Part shown: positions 45,640 through 55,067 of the stretch, one piece after another
Position numbering within the stretch: position 1 is the stretch's first letter
Layout of the letters: each line of letters starts with the position of its first letter
Source: Halicephalobus mephisto
Taxonomy: Eukaryota; Nematoda; Chromadorea; Rhabditida; Panagrolaimidae
Assembly (NCBI GenBank): GCA_009193035.1
Contig: SWDT01000020.1
Location: 186,001 to 250,000 of the forward strand
Direction: 5' to 3'
DNA length: 64,000 nt
Position numbers and translations under genes: made by a program
Notes under the pieces: generated by a model
What the model saw: the letters and a program-made list of their open reading frames with translations, nothing else
Told to the model about the DNA's origin: nothing
Databases searched by the model: none

Positions 45640-46060
45640 TTTTTTGACATTTGCGCGCGAAGCTAATATACTCACTTCATCAAGAATCTGGTTGCGCGGA
45701 ACGCTGCTTACTTGCCATCTTTGTCCCTGACCTTGGCAGAAGTCCAGCAGATGGAACTCCAAACTGAAATGCCTCTTTCTTGGGGAGCGTTTTAGGGACA
45801 GCCCAATTTTATGTCCCGAATAACTAGCGCAATCGCGTTCATCTTTCCGTGACTTTTTGTTGCCAGCTGCGGAACACACACTCCGCCTTTGTCGACCACT
45901 GCCCATAGCTCAGTTGCAGCCAAACTCGGCGAGCCTAGCACCACCTTCGGACAGAGAAAACGAAATAATGGCTAGTATGAGAAGTACCGTTAGAGTTACT
46001 TCTTCGGATATCCTATTTCGGCCTACGAAGTCTGCTGCTGCGCAGTAGTAACTAGTCTAT
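45640..46060. other. GC-rich island with open frames on both strands
   Basis: A reverse frame is open at 45628-45906 and a forward frame from 45857 to a TAG at 46046-46048 (ending DILFRPTKSAAAQ). Base composition suggests a coding remnant, a spliced UTR or a mobile-element relic. Neither frame resembles a family I know. Confidence 0.3.
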
Positions 46061-46228
46061 TTTACGGCATATTTCTTTTTTATAAATTAAAAGTACTTTT
46101 TTATGATGCAAAAATAATTTTTTAATCGAGATTAACTTTCTAATCCTTTTGCGTGGTTGCACGGTGGAGACGTGCTAAGTTTGGATTTATTTTTACTGTT
46201 TAATATTTTAGCTCTTTCAACGTCTAAA

Positions 46229-46726
46229 ATGAGTTCTGAAGTTGAGACGGTCAACGCCGCTGTTGATGCTGCCGCCGAGGTCGAGGAGACCAAGGAGGAA
46301 CAAGTTAGCAAAGAAGTTGTCGATAAATCGTAAGTGTTATTTTTAAAAATTTCTTAAAATTGTTAATTTTTTTCAGTGTTGACAACGAAACGGCTGAAGA
46401 GGAAAATGGTGAAAAAGTCTCTGCTGAAGAAACTCCTGAAAAGACCGAGGAAGTTGCCAACGAAGAGGAAAAGGAAACTGAAGCTACTGAACAAGAAGAC
46501 GGAGAAGAGGAAAATACTGAACACAAGGAAAATGGAAAAGATGGCGAAGAAACTGCTACTAATGGTGAAGCTAAGGTGAGATTTGTGGTTTAAATAATTA
46601 GATAATTTTTAAATGTTTTAGGGCACCAAACGTGCTGCGGATACTGAAGATGAAGTCGTTCAAAAGAAATTGAAGGCCGCTTCTGGAGATGCTGAAGAAG
46701 AAACTGAAGCCGTTGCAGCTGAATGA
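46229..46726 (+). CDS. Prothymosin-alpha-like acidic nuclear protein
   Basis: Three exons (46229-46329, 46377-46575, 46622-46726) join in frame to 134 aa. It is intrinsically disordered: a long Glu/Ala/Thr-rich acidic stretch (residues 10-95) has no aromatic residues and no cysteine. Near the C-terminus is a bipartite basic cluster, TKRAADTEDEVVQKKLKAA (102-120), with the KRAA...KK spacing of the prothymosin alpha nuclear localisation signal, then a short acidic tail. Prothymosin is a histone H1 chaperone of vertebrate nuclei, so a chromatin or histone-binding role is plausible, but the similarity is compositional apart from the NLS. A TATTTTAG acceptor 18 bases upstream of the ATG suggests trans-splicing. 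Exon base composition is much more GC-rich than the flanks. Confidence 0.8.
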
Positions 46727-47008
46727 ATTTCTTGATCTGAATTTGTCTCGGAAACCGCTTTAAATTATGTTTGTTTTGTTATAGTAGTTTTACATCACAC
46801 ATTTGTCATCTGCATTTCCGGTGGGCTTCCAAGTATTGCCCTTGATACGAGGTTATCAAAATGTGTGATGGTTTCTTTGTTTTGAACATATTCAATGGTT
46901 TCCTTTTATTTATTAAAAGTTAAACCTCGAAAGATAAGCAATTTTTGAATCAAAATAAAAGTGAAAAAGCGAAAACTGCAGACATTAGAGGAGAATGAAG
47001 CGCGAGAA

Positions 47009-50000
47009 TCAGGGAGCTGGCTGGATTTTAGTGTCACCGGACTCGTTGACGATAACTTGGAATCGGGGAGGATCGCCTGAAGCTGAATCAGCAGCAACGA
47101 CTTTGGCAGTGGAAGATTCGCGAGTTTCGTAAATAAAAGCAGCGAAAAAAATAGTAATAATTCCAATAAGAGATGAAATAGTAATAGCAAAATGAGTTAG
47201 AAGTTTGTCGGCTTCACTGAAGTCAGTATATTCTGTTGACTGAAAATTTTTTAATTTTATTTAAAAATTGAAATTATTTTTTTACGTGAATTGTGAGAAA
47301 TGAGAGAATTGTGAAGTAGATTGATTTCCAGAAGGAATCTAGAATCTCGGCATAGTAGAGGAAATAAGCGAATCCCAGCAAGAAAACTGAGTAAACAGCG
47401 GCAGAAACTCCGAAGTAATACAGATGGCGTTTTCTGATTGTTGTTGTTCTCTGGAATTATCAATTATTAATTTCGGTTTAATTTTTAAAAATAATTTTAT
47501 TTAAATTTTTAAATTTTGACTTTATTTTTTAAATAATTTTAAAAATAATTTTATTTTAATTTTTAAAAATTATTTTATTTTAATTTTGACTTTATTTTTT
47601 AAATAATTTTAAAAATTAATTTCGATTTAATTTTTAAAAATAATTTTATTTTAATTTTTAAATTTTGACTTTATTTTTTAAATAATTTTAAAAATAATTT
47701 TATTTTAATTTTGACTTAATTTTTTAAGTAATTTTAAAAATTAATTTCGATTTAATTTTTAAAAATTATTTTATTTTTATTTTTAAATTCTTTGATTTGA
47801 ATTTTTTTAATATTTTTTTATTTGAATTTTTTATTTAAATTTTTATTTAAATTTTTATTTGAATATTTTTATTTTAAATTTTTTTATTTTAAATTTTTTA
47901 TTTAAATTTTTTATTTTAAATTCTTGATTTGAATTTTTTTTAAATTTTTTTATTTAAATTTTTTATTTAAATTTTTATTTAAATTTTTATTTGAATTTTT
48001 TTTATTTTAAATTTTAAAATATACCTTGATTGAAGTGTAGAACTTATGGGCTACGAGGAGTAGTGCAGCGATGAAGAAAGGAACTCCTATGATACTGTAG
48101 ATGATGGCGAACAATCGGCCAGCTACCGTCCTCGGGGATCGGGTGGAGTGTCCGAGGGTTGTGAGAAGCCCCCAGGCGAACCCTAAGGAACTTCCGAAAT
48201 CCCAATCGTCTCTGAGGGGTTTGGGAAGATTCAATTCTTTTTCGTACTCCCGCAGCGAATTAATCAAGTGAGCCTGGAATAATTTGGATCATTACTGTAA
48301 GATGGTTGAAAAAAATTTCCGGAAAAATTAATTTAAAAATTCTGTAATTCTTTGTTTTTTCATTTTGGGTCTTTTTAGACTGGTTAGGGGTTTTTATAGT
48401 CGCTACCGTATCCATTAGTTCCTGATTTAGACCTTCTTAGACCACTCTAAGGTCGTTTAGAACCATTCGTAATCATTTCACTTCCATGTTTGCCTGGTTT
48501 TAGGTCCTTTTAGACTGGTTTATAATTTGTTAGAAAAATTACCGTATTTATTATTACCTAATTTAGGCCCTATTAGACTACTCTAAGGTCGTTTAGACCA
48601 GTCCGTAATTCTCTCGCACCCGTGTTTCTCTGATTTCAAGCCCTCTTAGACCAGTTTGAGACCATTTAGACCATTTTTTTATTTCTCTCGCGCTCTGCTT
48701 TCCTGGTTTAGACCTTTTTAGACCGACCTAGGACTTCTAAGCCATTCCGCAGTTCTCTCACACTCCATTTTTTGATTTAGATCTTTTCTACTAACACCAA
48801 AGGTTGTAAAATAGTCAATCCCAAAATCAAATTTGCAGCTTGCTTGCAACATTGGGGCACAGCGGGAAAGGACAGTCCAAGTACTATATGTAAATTTTTC
48901 ATTTAAATTTAAATTTAAATTTCTTTTATTTTTATTTTTATTTAAATTTTTTTATTATTTATTTTTATTTTTATTTTTATTTTTATTTAAAATTTTTTAT
49001 TTTTATTTAAAATTTTTACAGCGATCCAAAACCTAAATATTTTAATTGTTACAGTATCTTTAGTCCCTGATTTTAGGCCTTTTTAGAATGGCGCGGAACT
49101 TTTCGGACCATTCGTCGTTCCCTCACCCTCGGGTCTCTAATATTGGCCTAAAATAATTTGCATCATTATTTAGTCTTTTTTATAGCTGGCTTTTGGTTGT
49201 CAAAAATGTTGTTAGCAAAGATTCAGAACCAACGGAAGCCTGGGACTTGCAATCAAAGAAGAAACTGGCGCTAATTTTGGATGGACCAAGTATTGTGTTT
49301 CTTGTCCTTTTTCCCAATAAAGAACAATGTCTTTTCGAAACAAAATTGACTTCAAAAAGTGTACAGTCATACTATTATGGAAAATCACAAAATTAGTCTC
49401 AACACGAATTTTCAAAATTTTCCAGTTAAGACCGAAAATTTTGAAAAAAAATAATTTTGTAAATTTTTAAAATTATAAAAATCACAAAATTAGTCTCAAC
49501 ACGAATTTTCAGAATTTTCCAGTTAAGACCGAAAATTTTGGAAAAATAATTTTATAAATTTTTTAAATTATGAAAATCATAAAATTAGTCTCAGCACGAA
49601 TTTTTCGAATTTTTTAGAAAATACAGTAGCCCAAAAGTGAAAATTTGTTTTTTGGTGTTTCGTAATTTTCCATGATTTTAGAGCTACTTTTCCTGAATGA
49701 ATTTGGAGCTTTTTGGATTACGGTATTTGGGATGCATGACTCGCCGTCTGCCCTTAGGGGTTGGGTGTGAGGCTATTGATAGATATTGAAAAAAAACAAA
49801 ATATTCAATCGAAAAAGAGCTCCTTTTTTATCAAAGTCGAATTTTTGATTTTTCGTGATAAGACAACATGGATTTTTCTATTTCCGAAATTTATCTAAAT
49901 GGAAGATATCTGGATTTTTGGGATTAAGACATAGTCTGGAAATTGGGTCTTAACGAGAAAGTTCAACTTTAAAGTCGGATTTTTAAGTTAAAGTTGGTAG

Positions 50001-50633
50001 TCAAACTTTGAAGCTGAACTTTGACCTCAAAAATTGATGTCGAACTTTTACTTCAGTATTTGAGACCGAATTTTCGAAGTTAAAGTTGGTAGTTAAGCTT
50101 TCATTTTGAACTTTGTAATCAAAATTTGACTTCAAGTTTAAGGTTGAACTTTGACTTCAAGTTTGAAGCTGAACTTTGACCTCAAAAATTGAATTTAAGT
50201 TTGAGGTCGAACTTTGAAGTTGAACTTTGACTTCAAAAATTGACTTTGAACTTTGATAAAACGGAACATTTGTTACTTTTTAAAAACTGACCTGAACGCG
50301 ATTTGATTGTTCTAAATCCATCACGACGAAGAGGTTCTTAGTGTCATTGAAAATTCGCTGTGAGACTTCTCGAGCGAATTGTCGACTGAAAAAAGTTGAT
50401 TTTTATGATATGACCTAAGGGATGTCTTACCGATTGACGGCTAGATGAAGGAAATGCTGACGATAAGCTCGAACAGCTTGATCTTTTTCGAAAAACCAAA
50501 AACTGGCCGCGCCGAAAAGCAAATATCCGACAAAAGCGATCAAAACCAAAACAGGACCGATTTTTTTAATCTTTTTAGCAGTTGTATCATCTACAGTAAT
50601 CCAATCACGAAGTCTAATCAACATCCTTGTCAT
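47009..50633 (-). CDS. Two-pore-domain (TWK/K2P) channel homologue with both selectivity filters lost
   Basis: Five exons (50644-50431, 50385-50292, 48273-48025, 47450-47286, 47239-47009) read in frame from the Met at 50633 to give 313 aa. An exon at 51040-50915 is frame-compatible and would add 42 or more cytoplasmic residues. The topology is K2P: M1 (VLVLIAFVGYLLFGAASFWFF), a glycosylatable extracellular cap (NDT), P1, M2 (GRLFAIIYSIIGVPFFIA, very typical), M3 (VSAAVYSVFLLGFAYF), P2, M4 (AITISSLIGIITIFFAAF). The first filter reads T138-L-G-H-S instead of TIGYG, and the second T235-I-H-S-T instead of TIGFG. K+ selectivity is therefore not expected; it may be a non-selective or non-conducting subunit (inference). 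Intron 3 is 2 kb of repeats. A TTTATT at 46905-46910 gives a reverse-strand AATAAA. Confidence 0.85.
47480..48020. repeat. A/T tandem repeats in intron 4 of the K2P-like gene
   Basis: Repeats of TTTTAAAAATAATTTTATTT and TTTGACTTTATTTTTTAAAT, then TTTATTTAAATTTTTATTTG. No other signal was seen. Confidence 0.6.
48280..50285. other. Two-kilobase intron 3 of the K2P-like gene
   Basis: 48360-48790 repeats a unit of about 90-100 bp with TTTTAGACCRGTTTAGGACC-like sequence and CTCTCGC. 49380-49620 repeats CACAAAATTAGTCTCAACAC and TTTCCAGTTAAGACCGAAAA. 49960-50270 is an array of the AAAGTTCGA-type family. No coding signal. Confidence 0.6.
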
Positions 50634-50914
50634 CGTCGAGTCAGCTAAATTCAAATTTATTTTTTTCAAACATCATAATCAGACCATTTTTTCCAAAAAA
50701 AAATAAAAAAAACATTTTTTTTCAAAAAAAAATATAAAAAAATTAAAAAAATATATTTAAAAAAATTAAAAAAATATATTTTAAAAAAAATTAAAAAATG
50801 TATTTTAAAAAAAATTTTAAAAAATGTTTTAAAAAAAATTTTTTTAAAATTTTAAAAAATATATTTTTTTTATTTTTTTTAATTTTTTTTTTAAATCCAA
50901 AAATTAAAACTTAC

Positions 50915-51040
50915 CGGATAATTGGCGACGATTTGAACGATTGCGCGAGTGTTGCGAAACTTCTGAATCCAGCTTGGAAAAAACAGAAATCTGATGAAGC
51001 TTGAAACGACAGACCGCCTTTTTGGACAAAATTGGTCTTT
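50915..51040 (-). CDS. Probable upstream coding exon of the TWK/K2P-like gene
   Basis: A 126-bp stretch bounded by CTCCAG|AAAGACC and ATCCG|GTAAGT. With entry phase 2 and exit phase 1 it stays open and runs straight into the next exon (QLSADSTMTRM). The peptide is basic and Ser/Arg-rich (VCRFKLHQISVFSKLD), fitting a cytoplasmic N-terminus. The true start codon would lie further upstream and was not found. Confidence 0.5.
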
Positions 51041-51159
51041 CTGGAGGAAGCCACAATCACGCCCAATTTTAAATTTTTTATTTTTCTCGAATTTTGAAAT
51101 TTAAGAATTCTACATTCTTTTTTCAATTTGGACTTTTCTAATAAAAACAATTTGTGAAA

Positions 51160-51780
51160 TTTATTTTATATCAAATCGCCTCAGGGCATGATGACAGTAA
51201 TCTTCAAAATTGATCCAAAAAATCTTAATTTTCTTCAACTTTTTTAAATCCAAAAATTCCATCTTTGATTTTGAATTTTTCAATCAAAACAATTAACAAA
51301 GTTTATTTTATATCAAATTGCCTCAGGGCATGAGGACAGTAATCTTCAAAGTTGATCCAAAAAATCTTAATTTTCTTTAAACTTTGAGATTTAATAACTC
51401 CATCCTCGATTTTGACTTCTGATGAAAACAATTAATGAAATTTTATATCAAATTGCCTCAGGGCATGATGACAGTAATCTTGAAAATTGATCCAAAAAAT
51501 CTTAATTTTCTTCGGATTTTTTAAATCCAACAATCCCATCCTCAATTTTGAATTTTTCAATCAAGACAATTAATAAAGTTTATTTTATATCAAATTGCCT
51601 CAGGGCATGGTAACAATAATCTTCAAAGTTGATCCAAAAAATCTTAATTTTCTTCAACTTTTTTAAATCCAAAAATTCCATCTTTGATTTTGACTTTTTC
51701 AATCAAGACAATTAACAAAGTTTATCTCATGCTAAACTGCCTCAGGGCACGATGAAAATAGTCCTCAAAATTAATCCAGA
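51160..51780. repeat. Tandem repeat of about 140 bp, four to five copies
   Basis: Units contain ATCAAATTGCCTCAGGGCAT, GACAGTAATCTTCAAARTTG and TCCAAAAAATCTTAATTTTC. TGCCTCAGGGCA forms a small hairpin in each. They lie just upstream of the probable first K2P exon. Confidence 0.7.
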
Positions 51781-51871
51781 AAAATTTTTGGGATTTCCTC
51801 CTGGGACCAGATTCGGCATTGATAACAAATCTCAAAAGTGATATATCGAAAAAGAGAGCATCGAAACCCGA

Positions 51872-52731
51872 TTATCCGTTTTGCCTAAGGATATAAAATT
51901 GGAAAAATTGAAAAAATAAAAATTTTAAAGAAATAAATGCAGAATTTTTGGGGAACATATTTTTGAATCTTTTTTTTTGAACAGCATTTTGAATTCTCCA
52001 CATTTTTGAATTGAATTTTGTCATGTCTAAAATAGGGATTCTGAAGGTCCGACACCAGCAGATTTCGAAGGATTCAGAATCTTCACAGCCTTCGTTTTCT
52101 TCGAAGACAGTTTTGTTGGAGAGAACCAGGATTAACTGGTCTTCGGACAGGCATTCTTCTACTTCATTTGCTTAAATTAAAATTAATTAATTAATTTTTA
52201 AAAATAATCTAAAAAATTAAAAATAATTTTTTAAAAATAAAAAATAAAACAAGTTTAAGAATTTAAAAAAAATAAATAATTAAATAAAAAATAAAATTTT
52301 AAAATAAATAATTTAAAAAAAAAGTAAAATTTCGAAATAATTTAAAAAAAGTAAAATTTTAAAAGAAATAATTTTAAAAAAATAAAATTTTGAAATAAAT
52401 AATTTAAAAAAAAATAAAATTTCGAAATAATTTTAAAAAAATAAAATTTTGAAATAAATAATTTTAAAAAGTTAAACTTACATTCGGTGATTTTTCTGAC
52501 ACAAAACAGATCTTCTGGTTCTTCCTTGGATCTGTCAGCACAGACTTCGGAATCACAAACAGCACAAGATTCGTCGGAAAATTCTGTTGTGTTTTTTTTC
52601 AGAAGCAGCAATGAAGCCCTGGACCTGTTGATCATCTGTCTCAAGGGTACTGTAGAATTCCTCTGTCTCATTCCGTCTGTAGCCTCCAGAATCCAAGGAA
52701 ATAGAAAAAGTGCAATTAAATTTAAAAACAT
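51872..52731 (-). CDS. Small secreted cysteine-containing protein, unrecognised
   Basis: Exon 1 (52731-52482) encodes a signal peptide (MFLNLIALFLFPWILEATD) and a short domain with SCAVCDSEVCADRSKEE and LFCVRK. A donor GAAT|GTAAGT joins in frame to exon 2 (from 52170, acceptor TTTAAG), which continues with EECLSEDQLILVLSNKTVF, GCEDSE and EICWCR. There are about nine cysteines over the two exons and N-glycosylation sequons. After about 51990 the frame stays open to a TAA at 51872-51874, but the composition becomes Lys/Phe-rich, so the true end may be earlier or spliced. The maximum product is 182 aa. No family is recognised. Confidence 0.55.
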
Positions 52732-55067
52732 TTCTTAATCTGGAATTTTTCAATTTTATATAAAAAATAAAAAAATCAAAAAATTAAAAAATTAAAAAAT
52801 TAAATTTCGCAATTTTAAATAAAAATAAAAAAAATTAAATTTTATAATTTTAAATAAAAATAAAAAAATTTAAAAATATTTAATAAAAAAATAAAAAAAA
52901 AATAAAAATTTTGTAATAAAAAATAAAAATAAAAAAAATTTAAATAAAAATATAAATTTTTAAATTTAAAAAAAATTCCGAAATTTGGTCGATTTTAAAA
53001 TTTAATAAAAATTATCAAAAATTACGGTATTTTACTGAAAAATTCAAAAACCTAAATTTCAAAGTGTTCGAAAAAGGACTTGGCAAAAGTCAAACTTAAA
53101 GTCCATTTTTTCCTCGTCGAATTTGGTCTTGTACCAAAATGTCCCTGGGGAAATATTTGTGGCGTTTTTGCAACGGAGACACGTCCAGATTTTCAAATTC
53201 ACAAATTTCTTTTTTTAAAAATAAAAACAAAGATTTTTCCATCTCGAAAGGAAAGTTTTCAATCAGAGTACGGTAATAGAGAAAATCACTTTTTTTTCGG
53301 TCTTCAAGGGAGTTTTCGATCAGAGTACGGTAATAGAAAAAATAATTTTTTATTTTTAAAAAAGTTAAAATTTTTCCGTCTCGAAAGGAAAGTTTTCGAT
53401 CAGAGTACGGTAGTAGAGAAAATCATTTTTTTTTCAATCTTCAAGGGAATTTTCGATCAGAGTACGGTAATAGGGAAAATAATTTTTTATTTTTAAAAAA
53501 ATTAAAATTTTTCTGTCCCGAAAGGAAAGTTTTCAATCAGAATACGGTAATAGAGAAAATCATTTTTTTTCGGTCTTCAAAAGAAAATTTTTGATCAGAG
53601 TACGGTAATCAAGACGGTGATTTTTTATTTTCTAGTCCCGAAAAGAAAGTTTTCGATTACCGTAATAGGAAAAATTATTTTTTATTTTTTAAAAATTAAA
53701 ATTTTTTCTTTTCAAAAAAAAAAGTTTTCTATTAAAATACTGTAATCAAAAAATATTTTTTATTTAGAAAAATCAAAAAGTAATTTTTAGAATTAAAAAA
53801 CTTCTGAATCTGAAGTCAAAGTTCGGAGTTTTCATTCAGGGTCTTGGATTCTGAAATTCGAGATCTCATGTAAATTCGCCAGATGTAATACAACCCATTT
53901 TTTGCAAGATATTTGTTTTTCGGGATCTCTAAAGCGCTGGACTTCAAAATTGAAATTCGCAGGTTGTAAAGTTCGAACAAGCTACAGTAAACTCGCGGTA
54001 AGTAGAACTTGAAGGGACCGGGAAAACGTTCCATTTATGTCGATTTTTTAATTACCAAATGTTCCATTTATCTCGATTTTTCAGTTATCGAATGCCCAAG
54101 AACTGGTGTGGTATAGAGACGGCGCCGATGTACCTCAAACCGAATCCCGGCCGGCCCGAACCCAGGTCGTAAAGCCACCCCTATCCTCAGGAGGTTCTGG
54201 AGCGAAATGAGATACATTAATGTGGAAGATTAAAAGCGAGTCCGAGTGCTGCCGACCCCAGCGGACCCTAGGGGTCAGTAGGAAGCCCGTCTTCGCCACA
54301 TCCAACAGTATGCCGGAACTTCTGAATACCTGCGGATTTGGAAAGTTCCATCAAAACTCGATTACTGAGGGTATCTTTTACTAAATGTTCAACTTAGGGA
54401 ACATCAAAGATCAAATGACATTTCCGAGTTCCATTTAACGCGTTTTTCCACTTGTCGAGCTTCCATTGTAGTTAATTTTTATATATTTGTATTTGTAAAA
54501 ATTTCCAATTTTAACGCTGAACTCTAACTTTGAACATCGACCTCAAAATTTAACTTCAAACTTTGATGCCAAACTTTGACTTCAAAATTTAACTTCAAAC
54601 TCTGATATTAAATTCTGATTCCAAACTTCAACCTCAAACTTTGATGCCGAACTTTGACCTTCAAAATTTGACTTCATAGTTTGACGTTGAATTCTGACCT
54701 CGAGCTTTGACAAAATAAAGCACTGGCTTCAGACTCGAAATCCATAGATCCTGTAACTCCATTGCAAATAATTTTTTATTCGAATCTAACCAGAACTAAG
54801 TTTTTTTACTAAAAAGCAAAAAATTGTACACAATAGTTCTTAAAGTCAATATTTTTTGGATTTTAAATACATTGATTTGGGATTACTATTGAGTAATTGT
54901 ACGAGTGTATGGTGATCCAACAGCGGTTTTGGGTACGGGGACGGGGGTGGGGGGTTCGTTGGAGTGTTCTGGGGGAATGGTGGTCAGGGGACTGGGGTGG
55001 GGTGGGGTTCGTTGGAATGTTCTGGGGGGCTGTAGGGGGAGGAACAGCTGGTGTTGGGCTGGATTCC
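52732..55067. other. Intergenic region with tandem repeats and one GC-rich relic
   Basis: 52740-53000 is A/T simple sequence. 53190-53650 is a tandem repeat with CGAAAGGAAAGTTTTCGATC and AGAGTACGGTAATAG. A reverse frame at 53816-54034 is open but unconvincing. 54058-54350 is a GC-rich island (separate entry). 54505-54720 is an AAAGTTCGA-type array. 54930-55067 is a proline-encoding GC-rich stretch continuing the C6/TSP1 exon out of frame. Confidence 0.5.
54058..54350 (+). other. GC-rich island, possible retroelement 3' end or structured RNA
   Basis: An open forward frame from about 54058 to a TGA near 54208 includes QELVWYRDGADVPQTESRPA and ends SSGGSGAK. A second frame is open over the same bases (KNWCGIETAPMYLKPN). 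The following 140 bases have pairing potential (GACCCC with GGGGTC around 54253-54277). Composition is near 55 percent GC in a 27 percent background. A fragment of a non-LTR retrotransposon end is my first guess, without proof. Confidence 0.35.

Larger units (their letters stand above)
43459..46228. other. Region between the SR and prothymosin-like genes
   Basis: 43612-43769 and 43807-43921 form two exon-like pieces that splice in frame (see separate entry). 44280-44720 is a tandem repeat of about 185 bp in roughly three copies (TTATTTAATTTTTTTCAAAA, AAGGAAAGAAATCAAAAGTC, ATATGAACGAGGAAGAAC). 45100-45215 is GC-richer and open on the reverse strand (about 45068-45283, with RQRSPKIEGMNERVRIS), but unassigned. 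45640-46050 is a GC-rich island with open frames on both strands. No gene is firmly supported. Confidence 0.45.

Noticed and set aside
53080..53496. Forward frame of 138 codons
   Set aside because: Most of it is the tandem CGATCAGAGTACGGTAATAG repeat.
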